NCBI GenBank assembly: GCA_004296925.1
Contig: SCVI01000022.1
Location: forward strand, 1-8,922
Source: Patescibacteria group bacterium
GTDB lineage: Bacteria > Patescibacteriota > Minisyncoccia > Phycocordibacterales > Phycocordibacteraceae
Reading direction: 5' to 3'
DNA length: 8,922 bases
The stretch's first letter is position 1. Each line of letters begins with the position of its first letter. The notes beneath the pieces were generated by a model. It saw nothing but the letters and a program-made list of their open reading frames with translations. It made no database searches and was not told the DNA's origin. Both the position numbers and the translations under genes were made by a program. Shown in pieces: positions 1 to 6,065 of the stretch.

Positions 1-750
1 CCCCGTGGTCGCACCAAACTCTTCACCAAGTGTTGCAAGTTTTTTAAAGACCGGATCCTTTGGTTGAAACTTTTTCTCTCCAACATAAGTTTCGTATATT
101 TTGGCAATACCCCACACAGCACGAACCGCTTGCGGAGGAACTCCGTTAAGCAAAAATCCTGCAGTCGTACAATGACTCGATGTTACAAAAGGATAATCAC
201 CCCAATCGATATCCAATCCGAAACCTTGCGCTCCTTCACCTAAAATAATGACTTCTTTTTTTGACGCATGAAAAGCCTTGTCGAGATCAATGAGATACGG
301 TTTCAGCTCTTTCACGTCCTTAGCGCGTATACCGATTCGTGCGTACTTATCCCTATACGCAGGCCCGTTCCCTCTTTTTGTGGTCCCAATTTTTTTATCC
401 TTATTGTCTTCTTTTTTATGAGCATCAGTAATAACGTGCGTATTGGTTGCAATAAAAATTTTGCCTTTTGTTCTAATACCTCCCGCCTCTAGTTCCATAA
501 TTTCTTTATGAAACTGCACAGGATCAATAACGCATCCTGGACCGATAATAGACGGAACTCCAAAAAAGACCCCTGCTGGGATGTGGTGCGTAACAAACTT
601 TTTACCTTTATGAAAAATTGTGTGCCCTGCGTTACAACCTCCGTTATAACGAAGCACATGAGTGTATTTCTGCGTCTTACACAAATAATGAGCTACTTTG
701 CCCTTGCCGGAATCGCCATACTGTAAGTCAACTATAATATCAGCCTTCAC
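1..750 (-). CDS. purA: Adenylosuccinate synthetase, partial (C-terminus beyond the window)
   Basis: Catalyses GTP-dependent joining of IMP and aspartate to adenylosuccinate, the first committed step from IMP to AMP, in the cytoplasm. The 250 visible residues carry the family motifs in order: the GTP/IMP loop GDSGKGK (12-18) with the catalytic Asp13, NAGHT (40-44) with the catalytic His43, IGTTKRGNGPAY (121-132), GEGAQG (171-176), the YPFVTSS region (186-192), and GATTG at the window edge. The Glu of the usual GDEGKGK loop is Ser here. The stretch between the AKD motif (143-145) and GEGAQG is only about 25 residues, much shorter than in E. coli PurA and closer to the compact archaeal type. The chosen start is GTG at 750, two residues before the conserved first beta strand. 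A TAAGGA..GGTGAT sequence upstream matches the anti-Shine-Dalgarno end, but the spacing is long. An in-frame GTG at 768 is possible. The gene lies 42 bp downstream of the DUF2914 gene on the same strand and may be cotranscribed with it. Confidence 0.95.
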   Translation of the reverse strand, partial: MKADIIVDLQYGDSGKGKVAHYLCKTQKYTHVLRYNGGCNAGHTIFHKGKKFVTHHIPAGVFFGVPSIIGPGCVIDPVQFHKEIMELEAGGIRTKGKIFIATNTHVITDAHKKEDNKDKKIGTTKRGNGPAYRDKYARIGIRAKDVKELKPYLIDLDKAFHASKKEVIILGEGAQGFGLDIDWGDYPFVTSSHCTTAGFLLNGVPPQAVRAVWGIAKIYETYVGEKKFQPKDPVFKKLATLGEEFGATTG

Positions 751-792
751 GTTGCAAAATGATATCACCCTTCCTTAAAATCTGCACACTGT

Positions 793-1869
793 TCATATGG
801 TGTTTTGCGAAATTGCGACAGGGGTAGCAACACGAATAATGTTCAGAGTACTCCTCCCAATAACCGCTCCGGCTGTGGTGGTAACGGAAACCCTCCACTT
901 TCCTGGAGACGGAAATTCAATCAGTGAATACCCTCGATACCCTTCAGGGCGGCCACCAGTAATTGGAAATTTGATGGTGTTTTTAGTAATCCATTTTTTT
1001 TCACTCGTGTCATAGTATTCCCATTTATGCACCACAGGTGCACCAAAATGTGCTGGTGCAAATATAGATGTGTACACATACGCTGGCTCTCCAGGCGCGA
1101 GATGAAGTGTAATGCCACCAATATCAAAGAATCGTTCATATGGCTCTCGTGCCTCATCTTCTGATACATACGTGTCGCCTACCTTCGTCACGGAGTGGTA
1201 AAACCCAATACTTTTAACCGATAACGGAATTGGTGGAATAACACTAGTGAAGTACATACCAACAACAACTAATACAACCACAACCACCCCTCCAATAACT
1301 CGGTGTAAATGCGTTGCAAATGCACGCGACAATACATATCCAATTCCCAAAAATCCTGTGAACACGAGAAGTGAAACGATAATACTTATAAGAAAAGTAG
1401 ACACACTAAGCGAGTTTAAAAGGATCGGTGCTACAAGCGCAAAAAACAAAGAGAGGTTGAGAAAAAATAATGTTGTTTGAAATGGTATTGAATATTTTTC
1501 AGTGGTAATTAATTCGTTACCTAAAATAGCGATCGCTACAATAAATAAAAACGGCCAGCTCTGAGATAATGATCCGCTTGAAAAGTACAGTATGAGAAAT
1601 GCTGAAAGAAGGTTTCCTGTTGCGTATTGGTGCACCACTGGCAACCATTCACGCACGCGACCCAAAAATCCTGTCGGGATTGAACGCGGATGTGAAGCAA
1701 GAGCAAGAATGGAACTGGCTGCGAGTACTAAATATCCCGAAAGTATTGCGATACTGAGAGTAAGATCAATATTTCTAAAAACCAAAGTGTCTACCAAAAA
1801 ACCCAACACTAACGCGAGGGTAGCAATGTGGCGCTTGTTGCGATCTAAGAACTGGGCAATCTTTTTCAT
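793..1869 (-). CDS. Seven-helix membrane protein with extracytoplasmic DUF2914 domain
   Basis: The N-terminal 210 residues contain about seven hydrophobic segments (roughly 14-31, 36-59, 82-100, 104-121, 129-152, 157-181, 191-210). Positive residues cluster in the loops at 61-73 and 182-190. This fits a cytoplasmic N-terminus and an external C-terminus. The soluble C-terminal part (about 215-346) matches the DUF2914 pattern: IPPIPLSVKS, a central HKWEYYD, then GGRPEGYRGYS and GKWRVSV ending in a GAVIGRSTLNI strand. The function of DUF2914 is not known to me. The beta-rich external domain suggests binding or sensing in the cell envelope. The gene lies 95 bp downstream of an ECF sigma factor gene, which is where a membrane regulator of the sigma factor would often sit. 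However, the protein has only about 13 cytoplasmic residues before the first helix and no visible anti-sigma domain. The ATG start lacks a clear ribosome binding site. Confidence 0.85.
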   Translation of the reverse strand: MKKIAQFLDRNKRHIATLALVLGFLVDTLVFRNIDLTLSIAILSGYLVLAASSILALASHPRSIPTGFLGRVREWLPVVHQYATGNLLSAFLILYFSSGSLSQSWPFLFIVAIAILGNELITTEKYSIPFQTTLFFLNLSLFFALVAPILLNSLSVSTFLISIIVSLLVFTGFLGIGYVLSRAFATHLHRVIGGVVVVVLVVVGMYFTSVIPPIPLSVKSIGFYHSVTKVGDTYVSEDEAREPYERFFDIGGITLHLAPGEPAYVYTSIFAPAHFGAPVVHKWEYYDTSEKKWITKNTIKFPITGGRPEGYRGYSLIEFPSPGKWRVSVTTTAGAVIGRSTLNIIRVATPVAISQNTI

Positions 1870-1938
1870 GGTTCTGACACTTCAGTATCAAGCACCTTAA
1901 CAAAAAATACCACCCTACCGAAGAGTACTAACTCTACA

Positions 1939-1977
1939 CGGCTCATTTAAAAAACAAAATAGTTTTAAAGAGGGCCG
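1939..1977 (-). other. Hairpin overlapping the 3' end of the sigma factor gene
   Basis: CGGCTC at 1939-1944 pairs with GGGCCG at 1972-1977 with one G-U pair. An inner A/T stem (TTTAAAA with TTTTAAA) extends it. The hairpin covers the stop codon of the sigma gene and is not followed by a T-run on the minus strand. It could slow 3' decay or partly separate sigma expression from the downstream genes. This is a fold read by eye. Confidence 0.35.
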
Positions 1978-2480
1978 TAAAGAACTTTAAGTTTCGCAAG
2001 ACCTCGATGTAACTGTACTGCGAGTGCATTTTTTGACTGTCCAGTAACAAGAATTATTTCAGCAAGTGACAAATCTTCAACGTATCGCATGCGCATTACA
2101 TTCCGATACGGACGTGGAAGTCGCTGAATTAACAAAAGCGCCGCCTTCCCGTCTAGTGAATTAGTAAGTCGCTCTGTAGGATCAAATCCTGCTTCATATC
2201 CACTTCCGATAAGGAGTTCTAGAGAAAGTGTTTTATGTTTTCTATACTCGTCCACAATTAAGTTGTTGAGCACATGGTACAAAAAAGCTCTCATGACATC
2301 AATTTTCCCACCACGCGCAAGATAGAGCCATGTCTTGGTGAATGTTTCCTGTACAAGGTCTTCGCTTTTTTCTCGCTCATTCGTTTTGTAAAACGCGTGC
2401 GACATGAGTTTTCTGTCGAAATCATGATGCGCTGTCGTCAAAAGACCTTGCCTTTGCAATTTCTGCTTTGGAGTCATCAT
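1965..2480 (-). CDS. ECF-type (sigma-70 family) RNA polymerase sigma factor
   Basis: At 171 residues it has the two-domain plan of ECF sigma factors. Region 2 (about 20-82) includes SEDLVQETFTKTWLYL and the helix FLYHVLNNLIVDEYRK, the core-binding and -10-binding part. Region 4 (about 112-167) includes LPRPYRNVMRMRYVEDLS followed by the helix-turn-helix LAEIILVTGQSKNALAVQLHRG, which contacts the -35 element. The linker is short, with no sigma 1.1 or region 3. It would direct RNA polymerase to a small regulon, possibly including its own operon. No recognisable anti-sigma gene is adjacent. The downstream neighbour is a DUF2914 membrane protein and the divergent neighbour is a PAS protein, and either could carry the input signal. 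Two adjacent ATG codons (2480 and 2477) are possible starts, and neither has a good ribosome binding site. Confidence 0.9.
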   Translation of the reverse strand: MMTPKQKLQRQGLLTTAHHDFDRKLMSHAFYKTNEREKSEDLVQETFTKTWLYLARGGKIDVMRAFLYHVLNNLIVDEYRKHKTLSLELLIGSGYEAGFDPTERLTNSLDGKAALLLIQRLPRPYRNVMRMRYVEDLSLAEIILVTGQSKNALAVQLHRGLAKLKVLYGPL

Positions 2481-2507
2481 ATAGTAAGCCGTCAGAACAA
2501 GTCCCTC

Positions 2508-2529
2508 ATTACAGTGCCATTACAGTACC
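2508..2529. repeat. Tandem 11-bp repeat upstream of the sigma factor gene
   Basis: ATTACAGTGCC (2508-2518) is followed immediately by ATTACAGTACC (2519-2529), with one mismatch between the units. The repeat lies 28 bp upstream of the sigma start and overlaps the proposed -10 hexamer. It could be an operator, or two alternative -10 hexamers (TGTAAT on the minus strand). Confidence 0.5.
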
Positions 2530-2547
2530 GAGAAAGGATGGAGTTAA
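2519..2547 (-). promoter_or_regulatory. Possible sigma-70 promoter for the sigma factor operon
   Basis: On the minus strand, TTAACT (2547-2542) and TGTAAT (2524-2519) are separated by 17 bp. The -35 hexamer is a 4 of 6 match and the -10 a 5 of 6 match. It is placed plausibly, about 40-70 bp upstream of the start codon. An ECF-dependent promoter is not excluded. Confidence 0.3.
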
Positions 2548-2636
2548 TACCTATGTAACAGTATACATCTATTTTCAAGTACATGAGACCAATAAACATT
2601 TTGTAATCAATCAATACATATAACGTCTTTAGAAAT

Positions 2637-3218
2637 ATGGATACAACAAAAAAAGATGAGCCCCACGAGATTGAACCGATTGGTTCCGATTATATTAAGA
2701 ACCTGTGGCAAGAAAGTTGGTCGTACGTACGAACAATTGTAGATGTTGTACGGGATCCAATAGTGATTCTTGATAAAGACCTCCGTGTAAGGGCTGCCAA
2801 TGAGTCCTTCTATCGAACCTTTCAAGTTGAATCAAAAGATACTGAAGGGGAAAGTATTTACTCACTCGGCAACGGTCAATGGGACATACCTGCACTTCGT
2901 AAACTCCTCGAAGACATATTGCCAAAGAATACTTTTTTCAAAGGGTTTGAGGTCACTCACAAGTTTCCATTCATTGGTCGCAAGGTAATGATTCTTAATG
3001 CGAGACAAATTAGGTTTAAAGAAGATACGGCTTCCACTTTATTCCCTCCTATCATTTTGCTTGCCATGGAAGATGTTACAGAAATCATGGTGGTAGCTGA
3101 AACTCTCGCAAACCACGCAAACCATATAGAATCAAGGTTTTCGGAAAAGACACTGAAACTCGAATCTCTTATACGCAAGCTTGAAAAAGAAGTAGCTGTC
3201 TTTAAAAAGAAAAAATAA
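2637..3218 (+). CDS. Stand-alone PAS domain protein with C-terminal coiled coil
   Basis: The 193 residues hold a single PAS domain (about 34-150) and a charged helical tail (about 155-192, SEKTLKLESLIRKLEKEV) of coiled-coil character. There is no kinase, cyclase, methyltransferase or helix-turn-helix domain and no membrane segment. The sequence IVDVVRDPIVILDKDLRV, then ANESFYRTF, SLGNGQWDIPALRKLLEDILP, and FPFIGRKVMILNARQI resembles the PAS domain of CheB-CheR fusion proteins and related hybrid kinases. PAS domains bind small ligands or cofactors, or mediate dimerisation. With no output domain, this protein would have to act through a partner, and the coiled coil is the obvious contact site. 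It is divergent from the ECF sigma gene with a shared 156-bp intergenic region, which suggests but does not prove a functional link. The ATG start lacks a good ribosome binding site. Confidence 0.9.
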   Translation: MDTTKKDEPHEIEPIGSDYIKNLWQESWSYVRTIVDVVRDPIVILDKDLRVRAANESFYRTFQVESKDTEGESIYSLGNGQWDIPALRKLLEDILPKNTFFKGFEVTHKFPFIGRKVMILNARQIRFKEDTASTLFPPIILLAMEDVTEIMVVAETLANHANHIESRFSEKTLKLESLIRKLEKEVAVFKKKK

Positions 3219-3243
3219 AGTATTACATGTGCGATGTAATACT
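3219..3243 (+). terminator. Hairpin just after the PAS gene
   Basis: A perfect 10-bp stem, AGTATTACAT / ATGTAATACT, with loop GTGCG starts directly after the TAA stop. Only a mixed T/C tract (CTTATCCTT) follows, so it is a weak intrinsic terminator or an mRNA-stabilising hairpin. Confidence 0.5.
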
Positions 3244-3341
3244 CTTATCCTTCGCACGTCTTCAATTACAGAGGCGCATGCAACGGTCGGGCATGTACCC
3301 AAGCACAACTACAACTTAATGACAAAACAATAAAAAATTAT

Positions 3342-4040
3342 ATGACAAAAACAATCACATTACACAACGTGTTGCGTAATACTCGTCTTCTCGGAGGTTT
3401 GGTATTTGCACTACTCGTTGTATCACTCCTCGGATCTCAGAATGCATACGCCGCAATCACTACTCAGTTAGATCTAGGTGACAGCGGATCGGAAGTAACG
3501 GAACTCCAGACTTACCTTTCGCTCGATCCATCTATATATCCATCTGGATTAGTAACTGGGTACTATGGCCAACTTACAAAAGCTGGCATAGAGCGATTCC
3601 AGACAGAACAAGGAATCGTATCGAGTGGTACACCCGCAACTACAGGGTACGGCCGAGTCGGTCCTCAAACCATGCTTCGTATCAATACCCTTATGGGCTC
3701 TGGCGGACAACCTTCTGGAGATGCAACTCCAATAATGAGCACGCCTGTCGTGCAGTACACAAGTACAAGCGTTACGTTCACATGGGTAACTAATGAACCA
3801 ACGCAGGGACAAGTATTTTGGAGCAACAATCAACTTACCTTCGCTGAAGCTACTGGCCCTCGCCAACAGCCTTACGTGAGCGGTACTCTTGCTCTTGATT
3901 CTGGTGGATTAAAAACTAGTCACTCAGTGACAGTCAGTAATCTCAGTCCAAACACGACCTATCACTACCTCGTGAGAAGCGTCGACAACGTCGGCAACAT
4001 GAGCATGGTATGGCCAAGTCATTTCCTAACCAGTAACTAA
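3342..4040 (+). CDS. Secreted protein with peptidoglycan-binding domain 1 and Fn3-like domain
   Basis: A Sec signal peptide is clear: basic N-terminus, hydrophobic core at about 16-31, and a signal peptidase I site after AYA (35-37). Residues about 43-115 form a PG_binding_1 domain (LDLGDSGSEVTELQTYLS, then TGYYGQLTKAGIERFQTEQGI, then GYGRVGPQTMLRIN). Residues about 132-232 form an Fn3 or purple-acid-phosphatase-N-like beta sandwich (PVVQYTSTSVTFTWVTNEPT, then HSVTVSNLSPNTTYHYLVRSVDNVGN). No catalytic domain is present. The protein probably anchors to the cell wall and presents the beta domain outside. This domain pair recurs, to my knowledge, in Parcubacteria surface proteins. It is monocistronic, between the PAS hairpin upstream and strong terminators downstream. 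There is no clear ribosome binding site before the ATG. Confidence 0.9.
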   Translation: MTKTITLHNVLRNTRLLGGLVFALLVVSLLGSQNAYAAITTQLDLGDSGSEVTELQTYLSLDPSIYPSGLVTGYYGQLTKAGIERFQTEQGIVSSGTPATTGYGRVGPQTMLRINTLMGSGGQPSGDATPIMSTPVVQYTSTSVTFTWVTNEPTQGQVFWSNNQLTFAEATGPRQQPYVSGTLALDSGGLKTSHSVTVSNLSPNTTYHYLVRSVDNVGNMSMVWPSHFLTSN

Positions 4041-4052
4041 ATTGGTTTTGAT

Positions 4053-4088
4053 AAAAAAACTCCTAGGTAAAACCTAGGAGTTTTTTTA
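4053..4088. terminator. Bidirectional intrinsic terminator 1
   Basis: A perfect 16-bp inverted repeat (4053-4068 with 4072-4087, core ACTCCTAGGT) surrounds loop AAA. Seven A on one side and seven T on the other give a T-tract on both strands. It ends the peptidoglycan-binding protein gene and backs up the tRNA-His end of the minus-strand operon. Confidence 0.93.
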
Positions 4089-4096
4089 TAGCTTCC

Positions 4097-4132
4097 AACA
4101 AAACACCTCCCAATGGGAGGTGTTTTGTTTTT
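4097..4132. terminator. Bidirectional intrinsic terminator 2
   Basis: A 15-bp stem (4097-4111 with 4115-4129, core ACACCTCCC) surrounds loop AAT. It is followed by T-rich sequence on the plus strand, with a weaker T-tract on the minus strand. Its T-run runs directly into the duplicated tRNA-His 3' end that begins at 4129. Confidence 0.88.
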
Positions 4133-4152
4133 GGGGTGATCGATGGGACTTG
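4129..4152 (-). repeat. Duplicated 3' end of tRNA-His (copy detached from the gene)
   Basis: This 24-bp block is identical to 4339-4362. On the minus strand it covers tRNA-His from C56 of the T-loop (CAAGTCCC) through the acceptor strand and CCA, plus three trailer A. After it, identity stops at once. It is a gene fragment that cannot fold as a tRNA. Confidence 0.9.
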
Positions 4153-4338
4153 CCTACAACTCTCGCCTCACCCATGTTCGGCTCGGTCGCAGGACCTCTC
4201 GGCACGATTTGCTAATCGCCCGCTCACGGTTTCTTGAAACAGGAAACATGACTCCGACCTTCAAGTCCCGCCGTGAGCAAAATTATTTGCTCACTTCAAA
4301 ACCCCACATGACGAAACCCACACAAGGCGGGTGTCATC
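4129..4338 (-). mobile_element. Candidate tRNA-His-associated mini-element (210-bp repeat period)
   Basis: The segment between the two 24-bp tRNA-His 3' copies has no credible gene but strong structure. GCTCACGG (4222-4229) can pair with CCGTGAGC (4271-4278). GTGAGCAAA (4273-4281) can instead pair with TTTGCTCAC (4286-4294), so the two folds exclude each other. ATGAC..ACCC (4308-4319) pairs with GGGTGTCAT (4329-4337). TTCAAGTCCC at 4260-4269 repeats the T-loop sequence in inverted orientation. Next to the fragment lie GAGTTGTA, GGCGAG and GCGACC (read on the minus strand). The same motifs in the same order occur in the tRNA-Val segment. An intact tRNA, a segment and then a 3' fragment is the product expected from integration at a tRNA 3' end. 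Mobility itself is inference. Confidence 0.4.
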
Positions 4339-4341
4339 TTT

Positions 4342-4418
4342 TGGGGTGATCGATGGGACTTGAACCCACAACCGCCGGTACCACAAACCGGTGCTCTACC
4401 AGTTGAGCTACGACCACC
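4342..4418 (-). tRNA. tRNA-His (anticodon GUG)
   Basis: The cloverleaf is complete on the minus strand. The acceptor is GTGGTCG / CGATCAC with the histidine-specific extra G at -1 facing C73. The D-arm is GCTC / GAGC, and the anticodon arm is CCGGT-TTGTGGT-ACCGG with GTG at 34-36. The T-arm is GTGGG-TTCAAGT-CCCAT, and CCA is encoded. It is the last gene of the minus-strand operon, before the terminators at 4053-4129. Confidence 0.97.
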
Positions 4419-4442
4419 ATGCTGAATAGACTGAAGTCGATT

Positions 4443-4632
4443 CTGATTTCGTAGTGTATCCTGAAATCAGCTCTCATTTCAATGTGTGGTCACAAGTAAA
4501 TTTCCTGACGGAAATTTCTCGCGACCCCAGCTCGCGGTTTTTGCCTTTCGCTTCGCTCAAACAAAAACATCGCTCCGCCACGCACACAAGCAGAAAATCT
4601 GCCGCAGGGCAGATGTTTCTGACTTGTGTGCG
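4443..4632 (-). repeat. Run of five hairpins between tRNA-Leu and tRNA-His
   Basis: The spacer holds consecutive inverted repeats and no gene. CTGATTTC / GAAATCAG are at 4443-4450 and 4463-4470. AAATTTCC-TGAC-GGAAATTT is at 4498-4517. CGCGA / TCGCG are at 4520-4536. GTTTTTG / CAAAAAC are at 4537-4543 and 4562-4568. A long nested hairpin spans 4581-4632 (CGCACACAAG, CAGAAA and TCTGCC, each pairing with its complement on the far side). The last hairpin reaches into the acceptor strand of tRNA-Leu. In the transcript this region would separate the two tRNAs and compete with or guide 3' processing. Confidence 0.6.
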
Positions 4633-4712
4633 CAGGACTGGACTCGAACCAGCAAGCCCTTGCGGGCGCTACCACCTCAAGGTAGTGCGTCTACCAATTT
4701 CGCCACCTGCGC
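4629..4712 (-). tRNA. tRNA-Leu (anticodon GAG)
   Basis: This is a type II tRNA with a long variable arm (CGCCCGCAAGGGCTT). The acceptor is GCGCAGG / CCTGCGC with discriminator A. The anticodon arm is CTACC-TTGAGGT-GGTAG with GAG at 34-36, and the T-loop is TTCGAGT. CCA is not encoded (the sequence after A73 is CAC), so it must be added enzymatically. The gene lies 51 bp downstream of rplS on the same strand. Confidence 0.97.
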
Positions 4713-4763
4713 AGGTGTTCGTATTCTAAGTACTTTTCAATCTTTTGCAAACAAAAAAACGAC

Positions 4764-5294
4764 TTACGCCGCTTTTTCTGCTTCTGCTACTTCTTCTGGA
4801 GTAGAAGGTTCAGCAACTTCGATTGGGGCGACGTCTGCTTCTACAACCTCCACCACCTCTTCAATTTCACTCACAACGTCGTCTGTTTGTGGTGCAGTAA
4901 TAGTTGCAGGAGTCATTATTGTCATGCGACGCAATTGACGGCGAACTTCACGGGCAACCTTATCACGAATGTAATATAGTTTTGCTCGACGAACCTTTGA
5001 GCGTCGTATGACCTCAATTTTTTCAATCATTGGAGAATAGAGGGGGAAGATTTTTTCAACACCAATACCAGAAAGAGTGGCGCGGACTGTAAACGTCGCT
5101 CCTGGTTCTGTTCCGTGTTTTCGTGCCAATACCAAACCTTCAAATACCTGAAGTCGAGTTTTACCTTTTTCTTGAATTTTCTGATGCACGCGCACTACGT
5201 CACCCGAACGAATGTCGAGTCCTTTTCTCTCGGCTACATTTACCGGTGAGATAGTCTGTGTATCTAAAGCTGTCATAGGGTCGAAAAATAGCAC
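4764..5294 (-). CDS. rplS: 50S ribosomal protein L19 with acidic C-terminal extension
   Basis: L19 lies at the 30S-50S interface of the ribosome. The core is clear: RSGDVVRVHQKIQEKGKTRLQVFEGLVLARK (29-59), FTVRATLSGIGVEKIFPLYSPMIEKIEVIRRSKVRRAKLYYIRD (68-111). It is followed by about 50 extra residues (from about 125) rich in Glu, Val and Ala, absent from the E. coli protein of about 115 residues. The longest start is GTG at 5294, which has AAAAGG at a 7-nt spacing. ATG at 5276 (MTALDTQ) is an alternative without such a site. It is the third protein gene of the uppS operon, 45 bp after the RluA-like gene, and is followed by tRNA-Leu. Confidence 0.95.
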   Translation of the reverse strand: MLFFDPMTALDTQTISPVNVAERKGLDIRSGDVVRVHQKIQEKGKTRLQVFEGLVLARKHGTEPGATFTVRATLSGIGVEKIFPLYSPMIEKIEVIRRSKVRRAKLYYIRDKVAREVRRQLRRMTIMTPATITAPQTDDVVSEIEEVVEVVEADVAPIEVAEPSTPEEVAEAEKAA

Positions 5295-5339
5295 AGGAGC
5301 GCCTTTTCTGCAAATTACAGCCCTAAATCTCTCCCTAGA

Positions 5340-6065
5340 TTAAACCTGAAGACTGAGTTGTTTTTCTGCTTCTATAAAATCAGGGGGAAGCAGCGCTTCA
5401 AATGTACGCTTCTCTCCAGGAGAAATAGAAATGGTGAGAGAAAGTGCGTGTAGAGCAAGTCGATCAAACCCCAAAGCGTATTCCCTTTTAGGTGCATAGA
5501 GGCAGTCTCCAACCAGAGGGTGCTGTAGTGCTTTAAAATGCACCCGTATTTGATGCATTCTCCCCGTCTGAGGTGATGCCTCAACATAGGAAAAATCACC
5601 CGAGGCAGACAGCTTTTTCCATTTTGTAAGTGCATCACGAAGTGGCGCTTTAGCGCCTCGCTCAGCCGAACGCTTTCTAAAGTCGCTTTTTGAGCGACCA
5701 ATCGGAAGTTCGATAACCCCTGACTCATCTGGCATTACTCCCCACAGAAACGCTCGATACTTTTTTTGAACTTCACGATTTTTAAATTGTTGTTTTAGAT
5801 ACAGAAATGAATTTTGGTGTTTCGCTAGGATAATTACTCCCGATGTTTCTTTATCGAGTCTGTGCACAATACCCGGCCTATCGATTGAAGTCCCGTTTGT
5901 GAGTACGAGGGGCTCCCCTACTCCCTTACTCTCTGGAAAGCGTGCAACAAACCAATCTGCAAGCGTCTCCTCAACGCGCGTGCCATCTTTATGTACAGAT
6001 AATCCTGACGGCTTACTGAGAACCGCCACATCTTCATTTTCAAAAATAACTTCTACGGTATTCAT
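5340..6065 (-). CDS. RluA-family pseudouridine synthase
   Basis: It isomerises uridine to pseudouridine in rRNA or tRNA. The 241 residues match the RluA catalytic fold: GIVHRLDKETSGVIILAK (66-82) with the catalytic Asp71, KKYRAFLWG (101-109), EASPQTGRMHQIRVHF (162-177), HPLVGDCLY (182-190) and RLALHALSL (202-210). There is no N-terminal S4 domain, as in the short RluA subgroup rather than RluB/C/D-like proteins with S4. The exact target nucleotide cannot be read from sequence. Its ATG overlaps the TGA of uppS (ATGA), so translation is probably coupled. Confidence 0.95.
   Translation of the reverse strand: MNTVEVIFENEDVAVLSKPSGLSVHKDGTRVEETLADWFVARFPESKGVGEPLVLTNGTSIDRPGIVHRLDKETSGVIILAKHQNSFLYLKQQFKNREVQKKYRAFLWGVMPDESGVIELPIGRSKSDFRKRSAERGAKAPLRDALTKWKKLSASGDFSYVEASPQTGRMHQIRVHFKALQHPLVGDCLYAPKREYALGFDRLALHALSLTISISPGEKRTFEALLPPDFIEAEKQLSLQV

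Noticed and set aside
268..726. Two short plus-strand frames of 74 and 72 codons at the left end
   Set aside because: Both lie antisense to purA, whose motifs are unambiguous on the minus strand.
4143..4349. A 68-codon plus-strand reading frame between the terminators and tRNA-His
   Set aside because: It runs antisense through both tRNA-His 3' copies and the hairpin segment, has no ribosome binding site and shows no protein-like composition.
4129..4362. The tRNA-His copies as a CRISPR-like or tandem repeat array
   Set aside because: There are only two copies, one of them part of a functional tRNA, with no regular spacers and no cas genes.
4454..4938. Overlapping plus-strand frames of 91 and 150 codons
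   Set aside because: They cross tRNA-Leu and the acidic tail of rplS in antisense. The Ser/Thr-rich translation is the shadow of the Glu/Val codons.
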